This document shows positions 33,979-46,309 of a stretch of 64,000 nucleotides of DNA, piece after piece. The stretch is from Salticus scenicus (Eukaryota > Arthropoda > Arachnida > Araneae > Salticidae): positions 271,942,982 to 272,006,981 of the forward strand of contig OZ005654.1 of assembly GCA_963930645.1 (NCBI GenBank), given 5' to 3'. Under the pieces are notes generated by a model. That model made no database searches. It was not told where the DNA came from and saw only the letters and a list, made by a program, of their open reading frames with translations. The first letter of the stretch is position 1, and every line of letters starts with the position of its first letter. The translations under genes and the position numbers were made by a program.

Positions 33979-34231
33979 CCGAGATATCAAAGTTTTAGTG
34001 ACCCTATCTTTGATGTTTTCAAAATGCGGGACAAAGCTAAACTTCGTTTGTTGTTTAAACATTGTTTTTCGATGGACAAAAATACTGTTGAAACCGTTGA
34101 GACATTGCTAAATTTCAACAGTATTTTTGCCTATCACAAAGCAATGATTAATCAACTCATGAAATTTAGCTTTATCCCTCATTTTGAAAACATCAAAAGT
34201 AGGGTCACTAAAACTTTGATATCTCGGCGGC
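33979..34231. mobile_element. Foldback MITE with about 72-bp arms
   Basis: GCCGAGATATCAAAGTTTTA at the left and TAAAACTTTGATATCTCGGC at the right are exact inverted copies. The match continues inward past GTGACCCTA and GATGTTTTCAAAATG. An inner stem CAAAAATACTGTTGAAA/TTTCAACAGTATTTTTG closes the centre. The target duplication is unclear. Confidence 0.75.
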
Positions 34232-34918
34232 AAACAAATGAAGTGAATATGTATTTTTTACATGCATAAATACATGTCTCATGTAGAATATGGTTGGGAA
34301 ATCATTCACAGTTCATTTACAGGGCTACGCAAAAGAACAAGATTATAGCGCGACAATAGCTAAAAATTGATGGACGCGTATTACAGATTGTGGCGTGTGT
34401 TATTACTATAGAATTATATTTAGGTGCACCATTTATTCTGTACATAGTCTTCAAAAGATATACAGGGCTGCAAATATTTTAGCTATAACATTGTTTTTTA
34501 TTGTTAGTGGAAGTGCTTCACTATAATATTTTGTCATGTCCTGGAAAGTTGCTCAGGAACTGAAATGAATTTCTCATAGACATATGGTAAATAATATATG
34601 TTTTAAAGCTAAATATTCATCGCTTGCTTTTTATATATTTACATGTTTTGAGGCTTCCTGATTACCGAAGTCAAATTTTTAACATTTGATCTTTGTGTCT
34701 CTTAGAATAACTTAAAAACGAATAATTTTAGGAGATCCAAAAGTTGTATTTTCAAGTTAATATAAGTTTGTTGCTAGAAAAGATTGATCAAGACTGATAA
34801 GTTTCAAGGAATGTTGCATGTGAAAGTTGCCTAAATAATTTTAAGTGTACTTTTAATTTTAATAACAAATTTAAATTTTATATAAATGTGTGTGCAGTAA
34901 TGAAACAGGGGTTGAGAG
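34232..34918. other. AT-rich stretch without recognised features
   Basis: No element ends, exons or RNA genes were seen. Confidence 0.5.
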
Positions 34919-35141
34919 CAGTGTTGGGCATAATTGATTAAAAAGTAATTGAAGTACAATTAAATTGCAATTATAAGTATTTTACTGTCGATTAATTAAC
35001 AAGTAATTGATTACAAATAAATTGAATAAGTAATTCAATTTATTTGTAATCAGTTACTTGTTAAATGATTGAAAGTAAAATAATTATAATTGTAATTTAA
35101 TTGTAATTCAATTACTTTTTAATCAATTATGCCCAACACTG
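34919..35141. mobile_element. hAT-type MITE
   Basis: CAGTGTTGGGCATAATTGAT at the left is exactly inverted at the right (ATCAATTATGCCCAACACTG), and most of the 223 bp folds back. The flanks GTTGAGAG and GTTGAAAG agree at 7 of 8 bases, as an aged 8-bp duplication would. Confidence 0.85.
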
Positions 35142-35589
35142 GTTGAAAGGGGGGCTCACAGAACTAGTCATCATATAAAACTCTTCCGAAGCCTAATTTG
35201 AATTGCTTTAACATAGCTGTACATACCAGTTCTCGTTATTTTACCTCTTTATCTCCATCTTATATTTATAGTATTAAATTTCAGGGTAACAGAAAGTCGT
35301 GTGAGTGACACACCAGATTATTTTAATTTAAATGGTTAAATATTTTTATTTTGAAAAGAAATCGTTACTGTATTACAATTCTAACATTCATTTATAAAAC
35401 AAAATTTTTTGAAAGCTGTTAAAGATATTATATTTCATATTAAAAATGCATAACATCTTCAAACTTATATTGACAGAATAAAAAATATGAAATAAATAAA
35501 ACAAATTAAAACAAATATAACTTTAAAAGACATAAAAGTTAAAACACATACAGATTAAAATAGGAAAAAAAGAAAAGAAAAAAGGGTGT

Positions 35590-35720
35590 CGTGCTACTTG
35601 CGATCGTGCAATTTCCGAAATAGGGGATTATCGTGCGTTTTCCGAATGGAACACCTGTTAGCTTGCCCTCCGTTTCTTCCCCGTCCTAGAGAGCCCAATT
35701 CCCCTCTCCTAATCTATGAA
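35590..35720 (+). repeat. Left copy of a diverged inverted repeat pair
   Basis: CGTGCTACTTGCGATCGTGC and the following ACACCTGTTAGCTTGCCCTC match, with substitutions, the reverse complement of 39040-39165 (CGTGCTACTTCCGAGCGTGT, ACACCTGTCAGCTTATTCC). The 3.3 kb between them has no transposase. Confidence 0.5.
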
Positions 35721-35799
35721 GAGATTAACTGTTTTTGTTAGAAGTCATCTGAAAAAAAAAGTATATATCATTTTTATTTGGGTATGTCCCCTCTCTGGT

Positions 35800-36512
35800 C
35801 GTAGATAAGCTGATAAGATCGTTTAAATTTTGCCTGTGTTTTAAACATGATTATTGATCGTTATATGCGCTGATAAATGTGTATGCATGCTTTTAATCTG
35901 TATTCAAAATACTTCGTGTGTGTGTATATATGTATATATATATATAAGTATTTAAAAAAAATATTAAAAACTACTTTATTTATCAAATGTGAACATTTTT
36001 AATACTTAATTTGTTTAATAGAACTATTTGGGCTTTTAATTGAAAAACCAATTTTTAAATATTTTTAATAAAAAAAAAAAAAAATCTATGAATGATTAAA
36101 AATGAAATTAAATAAATAAAAACAGTTTTAAAAAATTAACTAAAACGATTAGATAAACAATTTAATTAATAAAAAAATTATATATTTCTAATTAATTGAT
36201 TGAGATTACTTAATGGTAATGTTTCGTTTTTCAATGGGGGGAAAAAAGAATCTGTTTTAAAATAATTTAAGTTTATATATATATATAGGGGTAGATAGAT
36301 ATAAGGATTATTATAATTAGAAAAAATAGTTAAAAAGGTATTTAATATTATAATATATATATATATATATTATACACATAATTTTTAACAATTAAATTAG
36401 GTGCATTTTCTTAATATATTAATATATACATTTATATTAATATTTATGAAATTTTAAAATTCCAATTTGACTTAAGATTTTTAACATAAGCCATGAAAAC
36501 ACAGGAATACTG

Positions 36513-36555
<43 letters not shown>

Positions 36556-36690
36556 TAAAACATAATATATATGGGCAGAAATCAATATAAATTTTAAATT
36601 AATTATATTTATAATCTACATTTATTAATAAATTTTTATCGCTTGATTATTATTGATTGTATAAATATTTGTACCTGCTTATAGCTTGGA
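35800..36690. other. Very AT-rich stretch
   Basis: It has (TA)n tracts at 35925, 36275 and 36350 and a 38-base T run at 36515. No other feature was recognised. Confidence 0.5.
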
Positions 36691-36930
36691 CTGTTGGTGG
36701 TTGGTGTTTTGGAAGAAAGGCTGATTGACTACTCTAGGGTCTTAGGCCTAAGGAGTAGTACCCTCTGTGGGGGGTCTTTCTGAAGGGTCCTAGTCCGTAT
36801 TTATGCAGGTTTCTGAGAAAAACATGAAAAACTTTTAATGGCTAGGCCGAAAAGCACGCCCTGTGATCGAGCCCGGCATCTCACGTCTACCAGCTTTGAG
36901 CGTAGAACCACTTGGCCGCTAGTAGGCCCT
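36690..36930 (-). mobile_element. tRNA-derived SINE (Ser-like head)
   Basis: On the minus strand from about 36928, GCGGCCAAGTGGTTCTACGC is an A-box-like head and GCCGGGCTCGATCAC about 30 bases on is a B-box-like segment. The overall look is a class II (Ser/Leu) tRNA. The tail ends in CCAAAACACCAACCACCAAC. It is too diverged to be a functional tRNA. Confidence 0.6.
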
Positions 36931-38880
36931 ACAGCTTAGAATAATAAATTTTTAAAAAATCTGTATGAGTAAATATTAAATTTATTACAATTTACACATG
37001 TCCAGAGAGCGTTCTTATTTCTCTTGTTTCAAGGTAATTAGAAGAATTTCAGACACAATTCATGCTTGTTTAACATTCAGAATTATTGCTTTTTCTTAAA
37101 AACTTGCTATATCAACAGTCATTTAAAAAAAAAAAAAAAAAGTTTATCTATAAAATATTTAAATGCAAAATATTAGGCTATGCTTTATTTTACTGGTTAA
37201 ATATATAAAATACAGAATGTTGTATTGCAAATAAAACGATTTATCAATCAAAATGATCTATCAATGATTTATAAATCATGAATTTTTAGAAGCCTAAAGT
37301 TTTTTTTTTATATTAATCAAAATGTTATAATAATGTTTCTCCAAAAACATTAATATGTTTAACATATACATACAATATTAAGCATAGTTACAAATAAATA
37401 TCGTAGTAATATATAAAAGTATCACCGCATATTTCGAATGAACATAAAATTAATTCATAATAAAATTTTAAAAGCCTAAAGTTTTATTTTTTACATTAAT
37501 CAAAATGTTGTATTGATGTGTTTTTCAAAGAACATCAATGTATTTACTTTTCAAAAAATCTTTATAAACTATATTTTATTAAACTATGTTTTTATATGAC
37601 AATTAAATTATAAATATAGGTTTTTGAAATTTTTGACAAGGAGCTTTTTCACATGACGGTTTTAACCATGGTTTAAACCGTCAAAAATTGTCATGCGTCA
37701 AAAACCTGCCAACCCTGATAACAAATGAAATATGAAACAAGTATAACAGCATAAAATAATAATAACAATAATAATAAATTATTAACATTATTATGCAACA
37801 TCTATGGATTTAAATAACTATTTTAATTTTAATATAAAGGTTAGAATTATAATTTATGTATAACATAAGTTTAAAATAACATCCCAATAATTATATTGTT
37901 TAAAAAGTAAGGTTATTAATTAAGATGTTTAAGATAATAGTTAAATTATTGAATCCAATTGAAATTCATTTTAACGAATGTCTTTAAAAGTACAATATGA
38001 CATGTTGCCTAACACAATTTATAATATCCTTAATATTTCTGAACTTGCAGATGGTCTAAAATCTCATTTATATTATGATCACTTAATTAACATGTTAATT
38101 AATCAAATCTTTCAAAGATTTCCCATTGAATTTTATTTCTCGCTTGCTTATTTTTTTTTATAAGCCGTTGTGGCCTTTGCTCATTCTTCTTCTAGTGATT
38201 ATTGTTTTCTGTCATATTCTGTTTACATTTATTATATATAAACAACAGCAATATACAACTCATGATAAATTTTTCATTATATTTTGCCTTGTAAAAGGCT
38301 TTATTTCTAAATGCAAATATTTATTAATTCAAGTCTTCCTTGATAATGTATGATTATTGTAATGATAAGTCAGTACTTGATGTAAATAAAAATTAACTTG
38401 ATGTAAATAAATAAAAATAATGTATAAATAAATAAAAATTAACGTGCAAATACACACATGTATTTAAAAAAAAAAAAAAAAAAAAAAAAACACGTTATAT
38501 ATGAGGACCTGTTATACAATATGCATATGCAAATAACACTATTTTCTTCCGAGAGATAATTTATAAAAGCAATAAATATGACAATTTTTTTTCTTGCATG
38601 TATGTAGTCAACTATAAAGGGATTAAGAAAACATATGCCTTCTTTCCTTATGAATCAGTGTATGTCAGTCACAGATTTTTCTTTTTTTTAAGAATAGTTT
38701 TATAATTGAAATATCTAATTTCACTATTACGGTGTAAAAAATTTCACATGCACTCACAATGTATATATATATATACACGCGTACAATGTATTTTCATACA
38801 AATTAAAAGCATCCATATACATTTATCCACACAACATAATCATGTATCTTAGCAGAAATTTAAAAGAGATTGCCTAAAAG
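36931..38880. other. AT-rich stretch
   Basis: A near-perfect palindrome GACGGTTTTAACCATGG / TTTAAACCGTC lies at 37656-37683. A run of about 26 A bases is at 38464. No other feature was recognised. The short open frames at 37978 and 38126 have no family signature. Confidence 0.45.
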
Positions 38881-39039
38881 CTGTTCGTTCGCTTTCGCTA
38901 CCAATTTATCTTGAACGAAAGAGGGAGCATACTCAAATAAAAATGAGAATGAACTTTCACAGTCCCACTTAATCGTTCTTTTTTTACTGGCAGCTTTTAA
39001 CAAAAGTAGCTAATCCCCTTTATTGATTAGGGAATTATG

Positions 39040-39165
39040 ACAGTGCTCTCTGGCACGATACCCCCTTATCTTGAAATGGGGAAGGAATAAGCTGACAGGT
39101 GTGAGATCTGTTCGCAAATAGCACAGTTCGCAAATCACACGCTCGGAAGTAGCACGTAACCGAAA
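39040..39165 (-). repeat. Right copy of the diverged inverted repeat pair
   Basis: This is the partner of 35590-35720. It is GC-richer than its surroundings, which suggests it is a decayed terminal region of one element or two separate insertions. Confidence 0.45.
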
Positions 39166-39249
39166 AAAGAAAACTATTTTTTTTTTCCGAAGGAAAAAAA
39201 CAAATACAACACAGCGTGCTGTAAAATTACAACACCTTCTTTGAAAATT

Positions 39250-40070
39250 CAAGCACGTATTTATTTACAACACACTTGAAATTTAAGCACAAGGAACTGG
39301 TGATTTTTTTACCTGCACATTGTGATGTAATCTAGCATGTTCATTTTTTACAGTGTGCTCCATTAATTACAAAATCTAAAGGGTTAGTTGTTAAACAATT
39401 GAAATACTTGTTAAATGCTGGAATTTTCAGTTGAGAATTACAGATATGCGGGTTAAAAAAAAAAAAAAAATTGTAAATGTAGGCTTCAACTTATGTGTGA
39501 TTAGTAAAAGTGGTGTAAACTTATGAAAACTACTTTAAGTAACATGGATTGAAAAGTTAATATTGGTGTTATGTAAAGAAACCTAAAAAAAGAAATTTGC
39601 CCTTACCTATGTAAATTCAATAATTTTTACAATGACCCCCAACCTATGTGGGAAAAAATTTACAGATTTAGAATCAGCAGGCCAAAATATGATATGTGGT
39701 AAATTTGCACATGTAAATACCCAAAAATTATCAAAGTCCCCAACTTATATGGAAAAATAAATTAGTTAACTTTAAATGAAAAATCTTAATTAATTATATA
39801 CTATGGAACTAAGTATGTACCTTTGTTATAATTGGACTCAACCTATGTGGGAAAATACAAAAACCTCGTGACTGAAAACGTTGCTGTTTTTCCACCAAAG
39901 ATCTTATTTTCACTTTAACGAGTGCCTAGTGGTAATGTGCAGATTATCTAGGTAATTCGCAGACTACCTAAGTAATTTGAGAAATGAAACAATTTTCCTC
40001 ACTCTAACGGATCTAATGTTCAGTTTACCTAGCTAATCTGCAGATTAACTGATTTCTGCACTTTAGCGGT
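39250..40070. other. AT-rich stretch with weak repeats
   Basis: CCCAACCTATGTGGGAAAA-like phrases occur near 39647, 39751 and 39839. Phrases resembling TACCTAGGTAATTTGCAGATTA occur at 39940-40050. No bounded element was found. Confidence 0.4.
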
Positions 40071-40170
40071 AACATATATATAGCTAAACGAAGTGATTGC
40101 GGTAGGTTGATTACTTAAGAAGTTGATTTCTTAAGTAGCTTGATTTCTAAAGAAATCAACCTAAAAAAAA
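40070..40170 (-). mobile_element. End fragment of the AGGTTGATTTCTTT family
   Basis: CTAAACGAAGTGATTGCGGTAGG followed by AAAGAAATCAACCT is the inverted form of the 5' hairpin region at 47619-47660. Extra copies of TTGATTTCTTAAG make a compact series of foldbacks. Confidence 0.55.
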
Positions 40171-40179
40171 TGCAAAATG

Positions 40180-40497
40180 GAAAGTAGATGGAAGGGCGGC
40201 AGTGGAAAGGGTGAAAGCAAAAGCATATACGGAGGGGCATCAAAAAGAAGAAAAGCTTTCACTGGCAGAAGGAGTAAACACAGAATGTGTGTGTGTTAAA
40301 TATATCATTAAGTAATTGTTTGTTTAATTAAGGGAGAAAAATATGTTTAGTTCACCGTTATAAAATTAGTGATTTTTATTGCAATCCCCCTATTATTTTG
40401 CAAGAAATGGAGTTTACGATTTAGCCTCCTCGCGAACAAAAAGTTTAAATCCCCCCCCCACACACACACACCACCACCAACACCAAAGAAAACTAGT
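40180..40497. other. No recognised feature
   Basis: Mixed AT-rich sequence with a C/CA-rich patch at 40451-40475. Confidence 0.4.
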
Positions 40498-40590
40498 TGG
40501 CATAACTAGCATCTAGCCAGCGACGAGCAACTAGCACACTTTCCTGCAGATTTCGCGCATGCGTCATATGCCGGCGCTGAATTCTGTTTT
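40498..40590 (+). repeat. Inverted repeat arm (paired with 42240-42330)
   Basis: AGCGACGAGCAACTAGCACA and ATTTCGCGCATGCGTCATATG recur in reverse orientation at 42240-42330. Both arms end next to the 3' border sequence of the AGTTCCCCATC family (ATGCCAACTAG). It has CpG-containing segments unlike the AT-rich surroundings. Confidence 0.7.
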
Positions 40591-40599
40591 TGTTTACTT

Positions 40600-41415
40600 T
40601 CAAGATTCGCATGAATATTTTATCCAGAACCTGAAAAAGTCAGGGAATTTCATATGATAATTATCATAAAATAAACATTTTTTCTGCCAACGTAGGGTCA
40701 TTTTTTCTTTTTTAGCTTCTGCCATTTGTTTTAAACACTCCCACCCTTCTTTTCTGCTCATGAAAGGAACTTCTTATCTCGCTTATAAGCAACAGATGCT
40801 ATCACTATATGCAACTTTTATCATATGTAACTTTTGTGTTTTCAAGTGGTACCATAATGATTTTGCTCCCAATATACGGTTAGATTGGAATCTTTTTAGA
40901 ATATTTCTCGAAAAGTCGGGGAATTTAATTCTCCTGTTTGAGTGGCAACCCTGTTTAAAAAATCTACTTTTAATATTTTATCTTTATCATAAAATATTGG
41001 CTGTCATTTTTTAATTTTTCCCAGGGAGGAGCAATAAACAAACTTGTCATTAATAATATAAAAAGTGAGAAAATACCCTCCCCCCCCCCCTTGCTCTTCA
41101 TTATGTGTGCTTGACAGAGAAAATATTCTATGTTTAGAAAATGTCCTTGTTGATTTTAACTGCCCCAGGTAGAATCATATGTTAAAAGTTTTGAATAAGA
41201 TAGTTATTGTATTACAAAATGTCTCCTATTCTGCGATATATAAATTATTTAATTGACGTGTAATTTAATGTATAAATAATAGCTATATTTTCCCTACGGC
41301 TAGTCTAAATTCTACTTGTTTTCTATTGATTGTGCATCATGGTGATTCGAGTGTTAATTAGATAATCAATTTTCAAATTAAGAATAATTCAGTGGTGTGG
41401 CCTTTATAAAAGTTT

Positions 41416-41452
<37 letters not shown>

Positions 41453-42235
41453 AGATTTTTTCAAGTTTTAAAAAATTTATTATCAGAAACCTTACACAGA
41501 TATAATAACAATGTTTTTATAATCATTTTTTATTTTTAAGGGAAATAAATACTGTATTTCTTGTGGAAATCTAAAATGGTCAGGATGAATGATTAGTTTA
41601 TTTAACGTGGAACAATCCGAAAATCATTCCAGTAAAAAAAAAAAGGTTGCTGTTTTAATTTTTTTTTTTTTTTTATGTATCATAACTATTATAATACCAT
41701 TACAATACTTCCTAATTTTTTGCAGTAATCCATTGTATTCCACTCTACAAATTTTTAAATGCGTAGCTAATGGTATAATAAAAGACATTTTTGAAACTTT
41801 TTTTTTAAATGCCAACTTATTATAAATATGTAAGTTAAAAAAAAGAAAAAAAAATGAACAAGTATAGGTAAGCTGCGTGTTAAAATAACCCCCATGAAAT
41901 TCTCTTTAAAATGAGGTCTCAAACAACCCTCTATGTCTGATAGAACTTGGAAAATTTAAGTCTACACAAACCAAACAATAATGTTATTATTATTATTATT
42001 ATTAATTAAAAAATTAATTACACGAATACCCAACGAGATATAAAAATTATAACGTTATAATGATTTTATAACGCTAATGAGAATAATTCCTAGAATTCCT
42101 GTTGAAATCTTAGAATGTTGAAAATTTAAAATCTTGTTTGATTTGATATGGAAAATAATTCAAATAGTTATATTGACCATCAGATGGCAGCACCACCAAA
42201 GAAGATCTTGGATTAAAATGGGAAATAAACACATA
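40600..42235. other. AT-rich stretch between inverted arms
   Basis: A run of about 31 A bases is at 41420 and another A run is near 41634. No transposase or other gene was recognised, so I cannot tell whether this is one element. Confidence 0.4.
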
Positions 42236-42239
42236 AATA

Positions 42240-42330
42240 AAATTCAGCACCGACATACGACGCATGCGCGAAATCTGAAGGAAAGTGTGAGAGTTGCTCG
42301 TCGCCGACTAGACGCTAGTGTTGGCATAGG
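42240..42330 (-). repeat. Inverted repeat arm (paired with 40498-40590)
   Basis: It carries GACGCATGCGCGAAATCTG and GTTGCTCGTCGCCGACTAG, the inverse of the arm at 40498. The arms are about 90 bp and 80-85% alike by eye. Confidence 0.65.
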
Positions 42331-43621
42331 TGGACTCTGCTCAGTTCCCCACCATATTTATGGTCTCATAAATTTCTAGTGCGAGACATATTATAATCAT
42401 GTTAAAAAAATCAATTTGACCAAAGCTTGATACAGGGACAGAATGAAATCCCCGCCTAATAGGCTATCCATCGTTCACTTCGATATATTTATCTTATTCT
42501 AATCTATTAATTTATTTTATCAGGGTCAATTCCGTTGTTTATGTTTCATGCCAATGTTTTCATTTCCAATGCAATAATCCTCAAAATTCATATTTATATG
42601 AAAAAATTACAATTTCGCTATGTTGATAAAATCGTAAATTACGAATAATTTACGAAATTTTCCTATTAGAATATTTGTATTCAATCATGTTCAACAAAAT
42701 ATCATAAATGTAATTTTGAAGTTGTCTAATGTATTTATGATCCTCAAAATGGAAGTTTATGCTCAATTTTGCCTTATTCTGACATGTTAAGTAAATCGTA
42801 AATTCCAAATAACTTACGAATTTTTTAAATTGGAAAAATCATAGTCTATGATATTCATGCCAGTAACCTAAATAATATTTCGAAAGTGGTTTGACATCTT
42901 TACGATGAAAATATCCCTCAAAATTAACGTTTATGTTAAAATTTGCTCTATTCTGCCATGTTAAGAAATTCGTAAATTTCCAATAACTTACGAAATTTTT
43001 ATATTTGAAAATTCACAGTCATTAATATTCATGCCAGTGTCCTAAATAATATTTCAAAAGTAGTCTGACATCCTTGCGATGAAAATATCGATCAAAATTG
43101 ACGTTTATGTGAAATTTTGCCCTACTGCCATGTTAAGAAATTCGTAAATTTCCAATAACTTGCAAAAATTTCAAAGTAGCATATTTATAGTTACTGATGT
43201 TCATTCCGGCATCAAAACGGATATTTTAAAACTGGTCTGACATTTTTAGAGTAAAAAGTTTACATTTAATGCACGTTTAAGTGAAATTTTGTCCTATTCT
43301 CCCATGTTAAGAAAATCGTAAATTTCTAATAACTTACGAAGTTTTTAAAATCGAATGTTGCAAATGAATAGGGTTCTTGCCAGTGTCGAAAGTAATATTT
43401 TAAAACTGATCTGACCTCTCAGCGACAATTTGTTCTTGAGATATCGTGTACACAGACTAACGAACTAACGGACTAACAGACACCCTACAGACAGACACCA
43501 TACAAATTTTGTCATTTTCGGATTCCTCACACCTGAAAACGTGTAGAAAAGTCAAAAAACCGAGTTCGAAAATTTTCACGATTACCTAAGTTCCCCATAC
43601 GATGGGGTATGATGGGGAACT
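42315..43621 (-). mobile_element. AGTTCCCCATC family element, uninterrupted copy
   Basis: On the minus strand it starts with AGTTCCCCATCATACCCC. It runs through the same 174-bp units as 27459-28688 and has the subterminal GGTGGGGAACT. It ends CCTATGCCAACACTAG. It gives the uninterrupted sequence for the insertion point at 28689-30072. Confidence 0.7.
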
Positions 43622-44930
43622 AAAAAAAACATGCAGCTGTTTTTTTTATTTAAATTTAAAAATTTTCGACTTCCGGTTTTCGATGGATTTACACGCTTTG
43701 AGTGGTGTAGATCTAGAACACGATATAACCATTTTTAGAAAATGTCTGTTTGTGCGTGTGACAAAAAATTTTTGTGGCAGCTGTATCTTCGGAACTACTG
43801 CTCAGAATTATATATAAATGTATATAAAGATGCACTTTGACCTAAATTAGTGCCTATCAATTTTTGGTGTCAACCGCTCAATAAATGGCGCTGCTATACA
43901 GCGATTTCCACAATTTCAGGGAAGGCTATATCTCAGGTTCTATTGCGTATAATCAAACAAAACTTGACATGTGAGAAGACCATTGTGAGACATTATGCTG
44001 ATTCAATTTAAATGTTTATCGGCCGACAGGTGGTGCTGCCATACGCTATATAGCGATTTCCGCAATTTAAGGAAAGGCTATATCTCAGGAGCTGCTGCAC
44101 AGATTTGCATATAAATTTATATGTATCTGCACCTTAACATAAATTAGTGCCTATCAACTTTTAGTTTCGACCGCTCAACAGGTGGCGTTGCTGCACAGTG
44201 ATTTCCAAATTTAAGTGAAGGCTATATGTCAGGTTCTATTGCGTACCATCAAACGGAACTTGATATTTGAGAAGACCATTGTGAGACGTTATGCCGATTC
44301 TATTTAAATGCTTATCGGCGGACAGGTGGTGCTGCCATACGCTGTACAGCGATTTCCGCAATTTAAGGAAAAGCTATATCTCAGGAGCTACTGTGCAGAA
44401 TTGCATATAAATTTATATGTAGATGCACCTTGATCTAAATTAGTGCCTGTCAGCTGTTAGTGTCAATCACTCAACAGGTGGCGCTGCTACACAGCGATTT
44501 CTGCAATTTAAGGGAAGGCTATATCTCAGGTTCCATTGCGTATCATCAAACAAAACTTGATGTGTGAGAAGGCCATTATGATGCATTATGCTGATTCAAT
44601 TTGGATGCTTATCGGCCAATAGGTGGCACTGCAATACTGCAAATTTCCTCGATAACGAGATGACTATACCTCAACTTCTATGGCATTGTAACTGTGCGAA
44701 AATTGATATGTGAAATAAACATAGTAAAAACGCATTTTTTAAGATGTTATTTATAGACAATAAAACTGTCTTTCTTTGAATATTTAGTGTTACTTTTCTT
44801 TAAAAGGAAAATCAATTGCATTCATCATCTTAAATAATTTTAATAAATAATAGTTTTAATAAATTATTTGGACTTAGTTAATCTGTATAGGAAAATATAG
44901 AAGAAAGTCTTGTGTGGCACAGCATACTAA
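43622..44930 (+). mobile_element. ACTTTCTTCTATA family element with dimeric array
   Basis: The 3' end has TATAGAAGAAAGTCTTGTG, a short hairpin and CATACTAA before T. The 5' subterminal copy is missing, and the sequence abuts the AGTTCCCCATC element. An array of six 147-bp half-units (starts near 43877, 44024, 44171, 44320, 44467, 44616; core GGTGGCGCTGC..ACAGCGATTTC) fills the centre. Confidence 0.65.
43877..44640. repeat. Dimeric higher-order tandem array (2 x about 147 bp)
   Basis: Half-units alternate between two types. One has CAACAGGTGGCG and TCAGGTTCTATTGCGTA. The other has GACAGGTGGTGCTGCCATACG and TCAGGAGCTGCTG. Units two apart are more alike than neighbours, giving a repeat of about 295 bp. 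Confidence 0.75.
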
Positions 44931-45430
44931 TTTTTTTTCCTCTTCAAGATCTGTGTATTTTAATCTTTTTCTTTACTTGTTTGTTTATTAACTATTAATG
45001 TCGAGCACGAAATTATGTCATACTTGTTTAGGTAATAATATGTTGTAACTGCATTTCATTATAAATGCTAATCATCATTCTTTAATCAAAAACCTGCGTT
45101 TATAGTTAAAAGTGTACTTTTTGAAATGAATTTTAATTTTAGCACGTAATATCTGAATGCGCCATCTGTATGATAATTACTTTCATAGATATATGGGATT
45201 CGACACTTTCTTTAGCTGTTATAGTTTGCGGCAGAATCTTTATTTTCATTAAAACTTCGAAAAAAAAGTTCGAATATTTTCATTAAAAGTTCGAAATTTT
45301 CGTTGTTTTGTGTTATGAGGATGTTCTATTATTCTACTGTTGAAAGTAAGTAGTACTCTTATTTTTTAACTCTTTGAGGAATTATGATATATATTATATA
45401 CCACCTATATTTTATAAGATATTTTCCGGA

Positions 45431-45473
<43 letters not shown>

Positions 45474-45920
45474 TTACAAAATTTTTCTTTTAAAATTAAG
45501 AAGTAAAAAATCATTCATTCATTTTCTTCTAACTTTGATTGTAATTTCTGGTGACAGTCGATATTAAATATACATAATCAACTTGTGTTTCGTAGGATTT
45601 AAGAAAAAATCGAAATTAGTACCTTTTTCAGAAAAAATGTTTTTGTGAAAAAATGAAAAAAATTTTTTAGAATTTTTTTTAAAAAATGTCTTTAAAAATG
45701 TTTTTTAGAAAATACTTTTAAATCTACCAAATTTGGTAGATGTAAAAGTAAATGATGTAAAAGTTAGATGTAAACTGTATTCCTTGACTCTTTAGACCAA
45801 AGTGGTATGGAAAACATACTATATAGTGAAGCTGGTTTATTTTTTCTATCAATTGTGCACTATTTCATTTGAAATGTTTATATTTAAAAATTAAATATTA
45901 TTTACTATATACATACATAC
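44931..45920. other. AT-rich stretch
   Basis: A (TA)n tract lies at 45427-45470 and foldback-prone A/T runs at 45640-45720. No gene was recognised. Confidence 0.5.
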
Positions 45921-46260
45921 AGGTGTTGGACAAAATAATGTGAACACTTTTGCTTTGTTACGTTTTGTTAAATATCGTAAAAAGTTCTTTAGGAATCATC
46001 TTGAAACTTTGGTAGTGTAAAGAACATGTTATACCTTTCTTTACCAAATATTGTATAACACCACTGAATAATACGCATCTTATTGTTGAAACGCATAATA
46101 CATAACTTATCAGAATTTTTTTTTGTGTAGCTCTGTAAATTATTTATTTAATGCATATTATTTTCTACATTAATTATCCTTTTACACATCTTAATAACAT
46201 ACGTTAATTTTATTATGTTGAGTGCACTTAAAAGATGTGCTATTTGTAGACCTTGGTGTA
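45921..46260. mobile_element. Tc1/mariner-like end fragment
   Basis: After TA, CAGGTGTTGGACAAAATAAT and GTGAACAC look like a known type of Tc1-family terminal repeat. No inverted partner was found, so only one end is supported; the right limit is approximate. Confidence 0.5.
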
Positions 46261-46309
46261 TCGAAATACTTCTGTGTGCCCCTGTACACGAGCGAAAACA
46301 CTATATATG

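Noticed and set aside
36690..36930. Functional tRNA gene
   Set aside because: The A and B boxes are tRNA-like, but the acceptor stem and anticodon arm cannot be formed, so it was called a SINE.
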